Shown here in pieces: positions 9,801-17,191 of a stretch of DNA of 45,872 nucleotides; the first letter of the stretch is position 1, and each line of letters opens with the position of its first letter. The position numbers and the translations under genes are program-made. A model generated the notes under the pieces. That model saw nothing but the letters and a program-made list of their open reading frames with translations, searched no databases and was not told where the DNA came from. Source of the DNA: Candidatus Poribacteria bacterium (GTDB lineage: Bacteria; Poribacteria; WGA-4E; WGA-3G); the NCBI GenBank assembly GCA_012270795.1, contig JAAXHO010000180.1, forward strand, positions 1-45,872. Direction: 5' to 3'.

Positions 9801-9963
9801 CGCGGATATTCGTAACATTTTCAATACGAAAAATCTCTATAACCTACTTGATCCTGTTACTTATGACCGATACGGTATTCCGTTGACTGCACAGAAGCAC
9901 ACGAGCCCAGCTTCATGGAGTTCACCGCGCTTGGTTATGGTGGGTGTGAGTCTGGATTTTTAG
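6820..9963 (+). CDS. TonB-dependent outer-membrane receptor with carboxypeptidase-like N-terminal domain
   Basis: This is a 1047-aa outer-membrane beta-barrel transporter that takes up a large ligand using TonB energy; the ligand is unknown. The start is the ATG at 6820 (MKKNNTFRKAV) preceded by AGAGGAG, with a clear signal peptide ending near ATAA; a longer upstream reading frame to 6703 lacks a ribosome binding site. After the signal peptide comes a CarboxypepD_reg-like beta domain (GKITGIVTAEATKQPIANAK), then the plug domain (VTVTATKPLI, LHIRGGRSMETKYLIDGIP, VITGGFNAEHGDAQSGVINL) and a long barrel with LAPRLGISFPITDRTKLHF and a C-terminal aromatic residue (VSLDF). The architecture is SusC-like in its N-terminal domain but no SusD partner follows. 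Confidence 0.92.
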   Translation: MKKNNTFRKAVLFVLSIACITTVGTHSATAATTGKITGIVTAEATKQPIANAKVTIVGTSTTATTNNSGYYVMTNIDPGGYDVQVELTGYRSKTVQATKVFAGLTTTINFALAASEVVELEGVTVTATKPLIKKDVTQTTRIIEADEITSMPRDTVNGILQTQAGVAVLNASGSLHIRGGRSMETKYLIDGIPVNDPIFRGLGLQISTNALEQMEVITGGFNAEHGDAQSGVINLITKAGTNKFRGNFRYRVGQWGQHHGDPVFGPWLNPDDDFQPVALEPFRGVFIGQPYAYQKPYRDAELRNLTVSDLENLEGDDKIVFTEIYPGVYIDRTENPLLPVTDPETGEDKIDPDTGEVIMERQPFKDADGTIIDYEKKQVTLSDGYIVDLKQYSGLFNNTKNYKLAPSHIGEFALSGPIWGNRLTFSFASQLRRDESYLPNSGSGGHTLQGKLKYEITPELKLTASGLYDEREFNNYGGSLRFVPNAIEVDNRDGRSLSVQLSHNINSGTFYTLTFGQFHRSYRSHQPGKVWDPLNKSFEENAWDPKITVDPEIAEQYPDPETAVFMQNQKEGRIRNPAQQAYNDTTYDVAGDNNFWTTRNSTTSIFKGVFASQVTENHQIQTGIEFSTNHLYNLGTQNYGSSNLYMEYYDVTPTSVSLYAQDKMEYEGMIVNIGLRYDSYNPDGGSPADPSNPLILKSDGTILHTNSEGDEAEKLLSEDDAREYISELSKSFDTLPEVGLPVIKEWEKASTKHMLAPRLGISFPITDRTKLHFTYGHYYQIPRGDDLYENLSFDMRGAIRRRGNPNLEPEKTIAYEVGIVQQFTDDLTIDITGFTKDIDNLVNSVFVGINNEYSYFINDIYGRIQGVELAIRKWRTGNSPVSGMLSYTYSVAKGKGSSRALGYLTAYRSQPEVTESHPLNWDQRHIVSAFLDIQLPFTSAVNFVGRYASGLPYTPNPNSPIKPAINSKRFPATYNVDALISKRSKFGGLTYTFFADIRNIFNTKNLYNLLDPVTYDRYGIPLTAQKHTSPASWSSPRLVMVGVSLDF

Positions 9964-9989
9964 TTGAATCAATAATAAGGAAGCAAACA

Positions 9990-10238
9990 ATGCGAATTCA
10001 AGAAATTGCAGAAGCCATAAAAACATTAAGTCCCACTGATCGGCATCACTTACGGAAACTATTGAAAGAGCAGGACGAAGCTGATAAACTGGCAGTATTT
10101 CATCAAGTCCTGCTGTCACAAGGCTTAGTTAAAGAAGTGAAGAAATCTCATGGTACTGCTACGATTGAACGGCAACTCATTGAGATCAAGGGGAAACCTG
10201 TCTCAGAAACAATTATTGAGGAGCGGAATAGACGATGA
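9990..10238 (+). CDS. Putative antitoxin of a type II toxin-antitoxin pair
   Basis: This small 82-aa protein is highly charged and helical in its first half (IQEIAEAIKTLSPTDRHHLR), with a C-terminal tail ending GKPVSETIIEERNRR. The tail and the layout resemble antitoxins paired with PIN-domain toxins. The start is ATG at 9990 with AATAAGGAAG before it; a longer frame from 9915 runs inside the receptor gene and is rejected. Its stop overlaps by ATGA the start of a reading frame that begins like a PIN toxin (MIY.MDSS after one base is restored). The toxin partner is broken, so this antitoxin is probably a leftover. The family assignment is inference from size, tail and neighbour. Confidence 0.6.
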   Translation: MRIQEIAEAIKTLSPTDRHHLRKLLKEQDEADKLAVFHQVLLSQGLVKEVKKSHGTATIERQLIEIKGKPVSETIIEERNRR

Positions 10239-10427
10239 TCTACTTATGGATAGTAGTTGTCTTTTTCCAGAGGACTCAGTCTGTCTGATTATTGAGGTAA
10301 GATCAATACGGTATTCCGTTGACTGCACAGAAGCACACCAGACGAAAAAGCCGTTAATGAAGCATTAAGATCCGTATTAAAAGTCATAGATGATACTAAA
10401 CACCTAAATATTCATCGCGAACAATAG
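10235..10427 (+). pseudogene. Broken VapC-like PIN toxin with an inserted receptor-gene fragment
   Basis: The frame opens ATGATCTACTT then ATGGATAGTAGT; restoring one T gives MIYFMDSSCL, the typical first beta-strand and catalytic Asp of a PIN-domain VapC toxin. The frame is lost at once and homology disappears. Bases 10306-10338 are an exact copy of 33 bases from the 3' end of the receptor gene (9870-9902), showing that a rearrangement overwrote the toxin. A final open stretch to TAG at 10425-10427 encodes about 28 charged residues I cannot assign. The overlapping ATGA with the antitoxin gene supports the toxin origin. Confidence 0.55.
10306..10338 (+). repeat. 33-bp direct duplicate of the receptor gene 3' end
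   Basis: The sequence beginning ATACGGTATTCCGTTGACTG is identical over 33 bases to 9870-9902 inside the TonB-dependent receptor gene. The copies are 436 bases apart in the same orientation, so recombination between them would delete the receptor 3' end and the antitoxin. Confidence 0.9.
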
Positions 10428-10490
10428 CAAGTATTGTATGGGAAACTCAAAGGATGCCAATAACTTTACACACCCAGAGGAAAAATGAAT

Positions 10491-10519
10491 TTGACTTTAC
10501 CTTTGGCTTCTGTTAGAAT
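10491..10519 (+). promoter_or_regulatory. Sigma70-type promoter of the LamG protein gene
   Basis: TTGACT (10491-10496) and TAGAAT (10514-10519) have a 17-base spacer. The gene start at 10552 follows with GGAGG at 10540-10544, so the leader is about 25 bases. Confidence 0.65.
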
Positions 10520-10551
10520 ACTATATCAAATACATTTTTGGAGGAATTTTA

Positions 10552-11346
10552 ATGAGAAAAAAGCTAATTACTATGACGATTACTGCAATACTGCTTTTAG
10601 CAGTCAGTTACACTTACGCTTTAGAACAGGAAGACATTTTAGTCTACTATTCATTTGATAATCTTGATGGAAATACGATAAAAGACAACTCAGGAAATAA
10701 TCGCGATGCAGAGTTAGTTGGTAATGGTGAACTGGCTGAAGGAGATTTGGGAAGGCGATTTGGGAAGGCGATCCATCTCACTAGCGGTGTTGTACGATTG
10801 AGTAATGCTAACGATGTTATCATACCAATCAGTGAAAATGGTGAAGTTACGATGGCAGCGTGGTTCTATCTGAACAGTCATAGTAATTATGACGGAATCG
10901 TCTCAATTGAGGTGCCTGGGGGAGATTGCTGCGAATTTCGTATGATGGTAGACCCTAATTTTAAACCTTTTTGGGACGCAGCCCATCATGTGGATAGAAA
11001 GTTGGATAGCTTTACTTTTGAATTAAACAAATGGTACCACTACGTTTTAGTCGCTGATGGTAAGGATGGAAAAATTTATGTCAACGGTGAATTTGTCGGA
11101 TCGCAGCCTGAAAACTTTGAGTTCCCAAATTACGAACAGGCATCAGTTTTCATTGGTGCAGGTGAAAGTGTCAACAGTCACAAAGTTGAGGACGCGCTTA
11201 TTGATGAAGTCGCCATCTATTCAAAAGCATTGTCCGCAGAGGAAGTAAAAGCGTCTAAGGAACTGGGTGTTAAGGGTGCTCTCGCTGTCGAAGCAGAACA
11301 CAAATTGGCACTTACCTGGGGACAGTTGAAATCAGATTTTCAATAG
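10552..11346 (+). CDS. Secreted LamG/concanavalin-like lectin-domain protein
   Basis: This is an exported 264-aa protein. A signal peptide (residues 1 to about 23, ending YTYA) is followed by a LamG_3 jelly-roll domain (about 30-235) with the usual landmarks: VYYSFDNLDGNTIKDNSGN, GEVTMAAWFYL, WYHYVLVADGKDGKIYVNGE and LIDEVAIYSKALSAEEV. Such domains bind carbohydrates or proteins at the cell surface. A 13-bp tandem duplication at 10744-10769 is read in two different frames (GDLGRRFGKAI), a sign of past slippage. The two genes after it run in the same direction with gaps of about 35 bases and may be co-transcribed. Confidence 0.88.
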   Translation: MRKKLITMTITAILLLAVSYTYALEQEDILVYYSFDNLDGNTIKDNSGNNRDAELVGNGELAEGDLGRRFGKAIHLTSGVVRLSNANDVIIPISENGEVTMAAWFYLNSHSNYDGIVSIEVPGGDCCEFRMMVDPNFKPFWDAAHHVDRKLDSFTFELNKWYHYVLVADGKDGKIYVNGEFVGSQPENFEFPNYEQASVFIGAGESVNSHKVEDALIDEVAIYSKALSAEEVKASKELGVKGALAVEAEHKLALTWGQLKSDFQ

Positions 11347-11379
11347 GCATTACCACTCCGAAGTGGGGAACAGACATTT

Positions 11380-11823
11380 ATGAAATTTGGGTTTTTATCA
11401 AGGATATTTGAAGGTGCTTTGAGTATTGAAAAAACTTACAACCAATGTGATAAAGCGTTGGGTGCTTTACGCGCTTACAATGAAAAACGTCAACAGGAAA
11501 ATGTCCCATACTCCGCTTCAGAAAAAGCAGAACTTAACAATGTGGTTAGTATTGCAATAGAAAACGCAACGCGGCTTGTTGAGAAGGAAGGGCAACGGAA
11601 TTGGCCCGGTGTTTTTCGGGAGATGCACAAAAACTTGGCGAACATTTATCTGGAACTTGAAGAATATGATAAGGTTCGGGAAGCGTGTGAACGTTTGCAG
11701 AACTACGGAGAAGTGGGAAAACTGGATGCAGAGGAGGTCATCAAAAACCTTAACGAAAGGGAGAATGGTGATTCCCCATCTACGGATTCTACACACCCTC
11801 CCTCTCAAAATCCAAATCCTTAA
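11380..11823 (+). CDS. Small helical (TPR-like) protein of unknown function
   Basis: I do not recognise a named family for this 147-aa protein. Residues about 15-120 are almost all helix with spacing like two or three TPR units (for example LANIYLELEEYDKVREAC). The last 20 residues are a Ser/Pro/Asn-rich tail. There is no signal peptide or membrane segment. It lies between the LamG protein and a BatA-like VWA protein; Bat/aerotolerance clusters often contain TPR proteins, which makes a supporting role near the membrane possible, but this is inference. Confidence 0.65.
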   Translation: MKFGFLSRIFEGALSIEKTYNQCDKALGALRAYNEKRQQENVPYSASEKAELNNVVSIAIENATRLVEKEGQRNWPGVFREMHKNLANIYLELEEYDKVREACERLQNYGEVGKLDAEEVIKNLNERENGDSPSTDSTHPPSQNPNP

Positions 11824-11859
11824 CAGATTGTATTACCTATTGTTTTGCAACGATGAGAA

Positions 11860-13749
11860 ATGGCATTTTTAAATCCTATTGCTTTCTACCTGTTAGGAAC
11901 TATCCCAATCGTTTTTGCGTTGCACTTTCTGAAGTTACGCAGACAACGGTACGTTGTGCCGAGTATACTACTCTGGCGCACAAGTACTGAAGATCAGAAG
12001 GCGAACATACCCTTTAAACGGCTTCGGAATCTGTTGTTACCTTTTCTGCAATGCTTGTTTCTCCTTCTCATCATTACCAGTGTTGCGCGGCCAGCATTGC
12101 GAATTCCAAGTATCGTCCATGGTAAGATCATCTATATCATTGACAATTCTGCCAGCATGCTATCAAGAGAGTTAGGAGAAACCAGGTTATCACTCGCCAA
12201 AAAAGAAGTACTGAAACAGATAAAACAGGTTTCTGCAAGTGGTGGTGGTGTCATGATAATGGCAACGCAGCCATCAAAGCATCATATTCATCAGGCATTT
12301 ACAACGGATAGCCAGAAGTTGCAAAAGGCAGTAGAGAACATCCCATCAACACATATCGGACATCAAACGACATCCGTTTTTGACCTTGCAGTTCAATATG
12401 TAGACACACCTCAAGATAAAATAGTTTTTGTTAGTGATTCTTTTGAGAATATGCGTGTCACATCAATTCCTATCAACAAAATTGCTATAGGAAGTAGCGT
12501 AGAGAACATTGGTATTGTCCAATTCAACGTAGAGCGAATTGCCGATCAATACACTGTCCTTGCAAGGATACAAAATTGGACTGAAACAGAAAGACAAGTA
12601 GACACACGATTAGAACTGGAAGGCAACAGACCGATTTCTGAAAAAACAGTGAAAATACCTGCTGGAGATGTGCAATCTGTATTGTATTCCATCAGTGCAG
12701 AAGGTTTAGAAGGAATTGCAATTAGTCTCCATCTCGTCGATGTCACGGACGACTTTGCTTTAGACAACAGCGTTTGGGCAATCCTCAAGCCAGCGAAACA
12801 ATTCCGTATACTACTTGTCAGTGACCAAAACCAACCGTTTTTGACACGACTATTGAATAGTGCTGGAGACTATATTGAACTGCAGTCAGTTTCTACTGCA
12901 GAATTTAATGCAGCTGCGGATAAGGATGTCGTAATTTTTAATGGTGAAATCCTTAAATCAAAGGATTTTTTTTTCAATCCTGGTAGAGAAACCGTTATTT
13001 TTGTCAACCCAAAAGGTGCGTTGCCAGTTCTGACAGAAACTGCTTTTGATGTTATTTCAACACCTGTTTCCGTTATTAAAGAGGATAAGACCCATCCTAT
13101 TATGCAAGGTATATCCTTTATGGGATTACGGATAAAGGAATCTGTTGAAAGAAAACTACCCACAGGGGGGAGTACCATTATTGAATCGGAAAAGGGACCG
13201 TTAATTTGGCTTGGAACAGAGGCGAGTAAACACTTCCTCGTTTTTGAATTTGACGCTTTCAATCCAGAAATATCTTCTTTTCCAATCACGATTCCAGATG
13301 TTGCCCTCTTTATGTATCAATACTTGGAATGGCTTGATTCCAGAACCGCAACAGTACAATCAATTTCATTACAGCAAACAGATGATGGGATGCGTTTTCG
13401 GACTGGAGAGAAACTAAAAATAGACCTATCCAATAGTGAAACAAGAAATATCCAAGTGAAAAAACCTGATGGGATTATGGTTGATTTAAATAACGATGTG
13501 TTTACAGAAGCAGATCAAATCGGGGTTTATTCTGTGTATGAAGACGAATTGCTTTTTGACCGATTTGCAGTGAATTTACTTGATCCATCGGAATCTGCGT
13601 TGACATCTACCAACTCAGAAAACAACGCACAAGAACCTGAAGAGAATATAAAAACGCTAAAACCTTTGATGCAGGAGATTTGGCAATGGGTAGCACTATT
13701 CGCTGTCGGTTTCCTCCTCTGTGAGTGGTGGTGCTATCACAGAAATTAA
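11860..13749 (+). CDS. BatA/VWA-domain membrane protein
   Basis: The 629-aa protein starts with a BatA N-terminal domain (FLNPIAFYLLGTIPIVFALH, then an RRQRYVVPSILLWR stretch), has a second membrane segment at about 58-77 and a von Willebrand A domain from about residue 88. The MIDAS motif DNSAS (DxSxS) is present at IIYIIDNSASML. A long beta-rich region follows and a C-terminal membrane helix (about 609-625) ends the protein. Proteins of this kind occur with MoxR ATPases and DUF58 proteins in envelope-stress clusters, none of which is visible next to it here. Its 3' end overlaps the convergent dockerin-thioredoxin gene by 54 bases. There is no strong ribosome binding site before the ATG at 11860. 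Confidence 0.82.
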   Translation: MAFLNPIAFYLLGTIPIVFALHFLKLRRQRYVVPSILLWRTSTEDQKANIPFKRLRNLLLPFLQCLFLLLIITSVARPALRIPSIVHGKIIYIIDNSASMLSRELGETRLSLAKKEVLKQIKQVSASGGGVMIMATQPSKHHIHQAFTTDSQKLQKAVENIPSTHIGHQTTSVFDLAVQYVDTPQDKIVFVSDSFENMRVTSIPINKIAIGSSVENIGIVQFNVERIADQYTVLARIQNWTETERQVDTRLELEGNRPISEKTVKIPAGDVQSVLYSISAEGLEGIAISLHLVDVTDDFALDNSVWAILKPAKQFRILLVSDQNQPFLTRLLNSAGDYIELQSVSTAEFNAAADKDVVIFNGEILKSKDFFFNPGRETVIFVNPKGALPVLTETAFDVISTPVSVIKEDKTHPIMQGISFMGLRIKESVERKLPTGGSTIIESEKGPLIWLGTEASKHFLVFEFDAFNPEISSFPITIPDVALFMYQYLEWLDSRTATVQSISLQQTDDGMRFRTGEKLKIDLSNSETRNIQVKKPDGIMVDLNNDVFTEADQIGVYSVYEDELLFDRFAVNLLDPSESALTSTNSENNAQEPEENIKTLKPLMQEIWQWVALFAVGFLLCEWWCYHRN

Positions 13750-14325
13750 CGCCGCAAGCACACGGTTTACCAACGTCTCCTTCGGCATTGCACCGAAAAA
13801 CCTGGATACCTCTTTTCCTTCATAAAATAGGATGTATGTCGGTGTACCGCGAATGCCGTATTCTGTTGTTTTTACTAAATTTTGGTTCACTTCTAATTTT
13901 GCAACAGTGAAAACGTCACGATATTCTAAGGCAATTTCAGAAACCACCGGTTTCATCAATAAACAGTAAATTCAGTAAACCGAGTGGAATTCAACTAAAA
14001 TCGGTAGCGATGCATTATTAACGGTAGTGTCAAAAGTTTTGTCCGTTATTTCAAGTGGAACACCAGAATACTTACCAAAATGGCTTGCTATCAATGTAAG
14101 GTCAAGTATGTTGACATCACCATCACCGTTGACATCAGGATTTGAGGACTGATTTTCAGTAGGTGTTTCCCCAAAATGGGATGCAACGAAAACTAAATCA
14201 AGGATATTAATGATTCCATCTGTATTCACATCAGAGGCAAGGAGACTATCAAATTCTGTTTCTTCTTGAGCAGAGACCATTGAAAACAGACATATAGAAA
14301 GGAGTAAACATAAGCATTTTTTCAT
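13696..14325 (-). CDS. Secreted dockerin-thioredoxin protein, probable selenoprotein (in-frame TGA at 13974-13972)
   Basis: Read through a single TGA, this gene gives a 209-aa protein: signal peptide (MKKCLCLLLSICLFSMVSA), two dockerin-type calcium repeats (DVNTDGIINILDLVFVASHFG-type, about residues 32-85) and a thioredoxin domain (about 97-205). Around the TGA the protein reads ILVEFHSVY-U-IYC-LLMKPVVSEIA, which aligns residue for residue with E. coli thioredoxin [20 protein letters not shown], so U118 sits at the nucleophilic Cys32 and C121 at Cys35. Later family features (TVAKLEVNQN, YGIRGTPTYILF with the cis-Pro) are intact, so the part after TGA is under selection. The start is ATG at 14325 with AAGG before it; ATG at 14340 overlaps the E2 stop but has no ribosome binding site. 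The alternative is a nonsense mutation of a Cys codon; see findings. The TGA would otherwise split it into frames 13972-14340 and 13696-13959. Confidence 0.8.
13940..13974 (-). promoter_or_regulatory. Candidate bacterial SECIS hairpin after the in-frame TGA
   Basis: On the minus strand, GAAACC (13954-13949), a GGT loop (13948-13946) and GGTTTC (13945-13940) form a perfect six-pair hairpin. The loop begins 23 bases after the TGA, inside the 16-37-base window known for bacterial SECIS elements, and its first two bases are G, as required for SelB binding. No folding program was run. Confidence 0.6.
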
Positions 14326-14336
14326 AAACATAACCT

Positions 14337-15704
14337 TCATATAAGCAATAGATAGGGGTTTTGAATATATTGAGAGACGTTTTGAAGGAACTGGGCAGCA
14401 GGTGCACCGTCAACGATACGATGATCAAACGTCAAACTGAGTGCTAACATACTTCTTATTGCGATTTCATCGTTGTGAACGACAGGTTTCTTTGCTAACC
14501 GACCAACACCGAGGATTGCACATTCAGGCGGATTGATAATCGGTGTGAACGCCTCAATACCAAAATTACCAAGATTTGTTAAAGTAAAGGTGCCACCTTG
14601 CAATTCACTAGGTGTGAGTTGATTGTTTCGTGCTTTGTCTGCTAAGGTTTTTAACTGTTCGGAGATAGCACGCAAACCGATCTTATCAGCATTTCGAATC
14701 ACAGGCACAACAAGACCGTCTTCCAACGCAACTGCAACCCCGATGTTGATGTCAACTAACATTTCAATCCCTCTGTCAGTGAGTGTTGCATTTAGTCGTG
14801 GATGTTCCCGTAGTGCTGCCGCAACAATCTTAACAAGCAGATCGGTATAGGTGAGACTCACCTCGCTTCTTTGCAAATCTTCGTTGAACAATGTTCGTAA
14901 TTCAACGAGTGCCGTCGCATCAACTTCGGTGTGCAATGTGACACTGGCATTCATCTGTAGACTCATTGTCATACGTTCTGCGATTATATTCCGCATACTA
15001 CTTAGTTCAATAATGTCTGATGCGACAGATTCAGGACGGAATACATGTGCGGGTATCTCATCTGTGGCTTGCAGCACATCATCGCGGACAATCCTGCCAT
15101 CGGGACCGGAACCTGCAATTGTAGCGAGGTCAAGACTAAATTCCCTTGCCAACCTTCGCGCAAGTGGAGATGCTTTAAGGCGGGTTGATTCAGTTGTCGT
15201 CGGTTCTCTGGTCTCAACATAGCGGTGTACATCGCTTTCAAGGATACGACCCCCAGGACCAGATGCTTTCACTTGTGCTAAGTCAATTGAGAGTTTTTCT
15301 GCTAATTGTTGCGCGGATGGAGATGCTTTAATGGGCACGGTCGTTTGCGTGGACGGTTTCGACTGTGTTCTGGTTGCTTCAGAAGGTGTTGTTTTATGCT
15401 GCTCAGGTGCATCTATCTCCTGTGCTTGTGCTGCAGTATCTGCTACCACACGTTCAACTTTCTCTCCCGGTGCTGCGATAACGGCTAACAACGCATTGAC
15501 AGGGACATCGCTGCCTTCTTCTGGAAGTATCTGTGCAATAATGCCATTAGTGGGAGATTCCTGCTCATGAACAACTTTGTCCGTTTCAATTTCCAATAGA
15601 GGTTGTCCTTCGGTTACGGAATCACCTTCCTTAACAAGCCATTTACCGATTTTCCCTTTTGTCATTGTTTGATCCATCTGTAGCATTCTTAGCTCAACAG
15701 CCAT
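14337..15704 (-). CDS. Dihydrolipoamide acyltransferase (E2 of a 2-oxoacid dehydrogenase complex)
   Basis: E2 transfers the acyl group from lipoamide to CoA at the core of pyruvate, branched-chain or acetoin dehydrogenase complexes. The 455-aa protein has an N-terminal lipoyl domain with the modified lysine in ETDKVVHE (K43), two peripheral-subunit-binding domains (SPSAQQLAEKLSID...GRILESDV and SPLARRLAREFSLD...GRIVRDDV) and the C-terminal catalytic domain with DHRIVDG. Two subunit-binding domains instead of the usual one is noteworthy. No E1 or E3 gene lies nearby, so it is an orphan here and its substrate is open. The start ATG at 15704 has GGAGA eight bases before it; it overlaps the small upstream gene. 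The stop overlaps the ATG at 14340 by four bases. Confidence 0.92.
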   Translation of the reverse strand: MAVELRMLQMDQTMTKGKIGKWLVKEGDSVTEGQPLLEIETDKVVHEQESPTNGIIAQILPEEGSDVPVNALLAVIAAPGEKVERVVADTAAQAQEIDAPEQHKTTPSEATRTQSKPSTQTTVPIKASPSAQQLAEKLSIDLAQVKASGPGGRILESDVHRYVETREPTTTESTRLKASPLARRLAREFSLDLATIAGSGPDGRIVRDDVLQATDEIPAHVFRPESVASDIIELSSMRNIIAERMTMSLQMNASVTLHTEVDATALVELRTLFNEDLQRSEVSLTYTDLLVKIVAAALREHPRLNATLTDRGIEMLVDINIGVAVALEDGLVVPVIRNADKIGLRAISEQLKTLADKARNNQLTPSELQGGTFTLTNLGNFGIEAFTPIINPPECAILGVGRLAKKPVVHNDEIAIRSMLALSLTFDHRIVDGAPAAQFLQNVSQYIQNPYLLLI

Positions 15705-16029
15705 CAACTTCTCCTATTTTCTGATGATGTCCATCATTTGGTTTTTCTATGAGTTGTAAGAGACGTTCTATGTTTTCATCTTTTTCCAGAATGAGGGCGA
15801 TTTTTTGGTATTGATCCCCCTTGAAAAATGCTTGAACAAAAGGACTAAAGGCAATCAACAACTGTGATCCTAAGAAGTTTAGGGGTTTGCCTGTTTCAAG
15901 AAATATGATAGCTGGCGCGGTTAGATTTCTACGCTTGATCCATAGTGCCAGTTTTTCTAACAAAGCGAGTTGTTCTTCCTCCGGTATATCTTCAAGCACA
16001 CTCGGTATTTCGTGGTTAGGATTATGCAT
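15694..16029 (-). CDS. Small conserved-looking hypothetical protein
   Basis: This 111-aa protein is acidic in its first 25 residues (PEEEQLALLEKLALWI) and has a central hydrophobic stretch (LNFLGSQLLIAFSPFVQAFF) that could lie in or against the membrane, then a helical tail. I do not recognise a family. It overlaps the E2 start by 11 bases, so the two are translationally coupled and it may serve the E2 complex. The start ATG at 16029 has TAGGTG seven bases upstream; GTG at 16038 is a less likely alternative. Confidence 0.6.
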   Translation of the reverse strand: MHNPNHEIPSVLEDIPEEEQLALLEKLALWIKRRNLTAPAIIFLETGKPLNFLGSQLLIAFSPFVQAFFKGDQYQKIALILEKDENIERLLQLIEKPNDGHHQKIGEVDGC

Positions 16030-16079
16030 AGTAAACACCTACATAATACATTGATACGCGTAAGATGGTTTTTTTAGAA

Positions 16080-17120
16080 TTAGAGATCCAAATCACTTAG
16101 GTAATCGGCAATATGTTTGGGTTGACCGTCAACTGACGTTTCCATCGCAGCAATGACGAGGACAAAACTCTTGATATTGTCTTGAATCCGCGTTGCAGAG
16201 GGTTCACCCCCATCAAGCCAGTTCAGAAACTCGTCAAATAGATATGTGTGTGCATAATGTGAAATAGGAGGAGCCTCATATACCTCTCTTTCACCACCCA
16301 CGCGATGAATCGTCATCTGGTTGCCGCCTCCGATTTCAACTGTGCCTTCCTCAAACTCTGCACGATAGTGTTCTCCATTCCAACAATTGATGATACCTGC
16401 TGCAGAACTGTTCCCTTCATAAGAGGCATGGACACCGTTATCCATACGCATTAAATAGTATCCGCTGGAAAAATGTTTGAAACTTGACCATTCTGGATTC
16501 CAGCCAAAACCAACTAAGGTTTCACAATCACCACCAGAGAGAAATCGAAGCATATCCAGGTGATGTACAGATGCTTCAAATAGCAAACTGAAATCCATAT
16601 CGTGCCGCCAATCCACACCCCACGATAGATAGCGACGGTAATCACAAGCATATCTTCCGACAATATGTTGTAACCGTCCTAACCTACCTTCCTCTCGGAT
16701 ACGTACTAATTCCTGCTTGTTGTTCGCGTAACGATAGTTTTGGATGATAGCACACGGTAATCCAGTTTTTTGTGATGTGCGCACCATTGCCTTCGCTGCG
16801 TCTAAAGTATCAGCGATCGGTTTTTCACTTATTACAGGCATACCGTTTTCCATTGCTGCAACTGCTGCAGGACTATGGAAAGGTGGGGGTGTTGCGACCC
16901 CACAAAAATCTGCCTTGACCGATGCACACGCCTCGTTGAAGTCTGTGAATAGTTGTGACGAACTTAGTCCTAACGCTTTGCCTTGTGCTTCAAGAACATT
17001 GGTCTTAATATCTGCTAAGCCGACAATCTCAACACGGTCACCGAAAGTGTTCGTGAATTGACGGATCCAACCGCCTGCCATTCCGCTGCCACCAATCATT
17101 AGACATTTGAGTTTAGCCAT
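16080..17120 (-). CDS. Gfo/Idh/MocA-family oxidoreductase
   Basis: This is an NAD(P)-dependent sugar or inositol-type dehydrogenase, 346 aa. The N-terminal Rossmann fold begins with MIGGSGMAGGWIRQF, and the family motif EKPIAD (here SEKPIADTLDAAKAMV) is present, followed by the C-terminal alpha/beta domain with WRHDMDFSLLFEASVHHLDM where the conserved His region lies. The substrate cannot be told from sequence; such enzymes are abundant in Poribacteria-like genomes for sugar turnover. The ATG at 17120 is preceded by AAGGAGAA. Confidence 0.92.
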   Translation of the reverse strand: MAKLKCLMIGGSGMAGGWIRQFTNTFGDRVEIVGLADIKTNVLEAQGKALGLSSSQLFTDFNEACASVKADFCGVATPPPFHSPAAVAAMENGMPVISEKPIADTLDAAKAMVRTSQKTGLPCAIIQNYRYANNKQELVRIREEGRLGRLQHIVGRYACDYRRYLSWGVDWRHDMDFSLLFEASVHHLDMLRFLSGGDCETLVGFGWNPEWSSFKHFSSGYYLMRMDNGVHASYEGNSSAAGIINCWNGEHYRAEFEEGTVEIGGGNQMTIHRVGGEREVYEAPPISHYAHTYLFDEFLNWLDGGEPSATRIQDNIKSFVLVIAAMETSVDGQPKHIADYLSDLDL

Positions 17121-17191
17121 ATTTTCTCCTTAAAATTGCGTTTGCCTTATTTAGACAATCCAAATCATTTTTCAATTACGAATTATCCTCA

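Noticed and set aside
13972-13974. TGA read as tryptophan (alternative genetic code)
   Set aside because: TGA is used as a normal stop in many intact genes here (for example phoH and purQ), and the alignment places Cys, not Trp, at this site.
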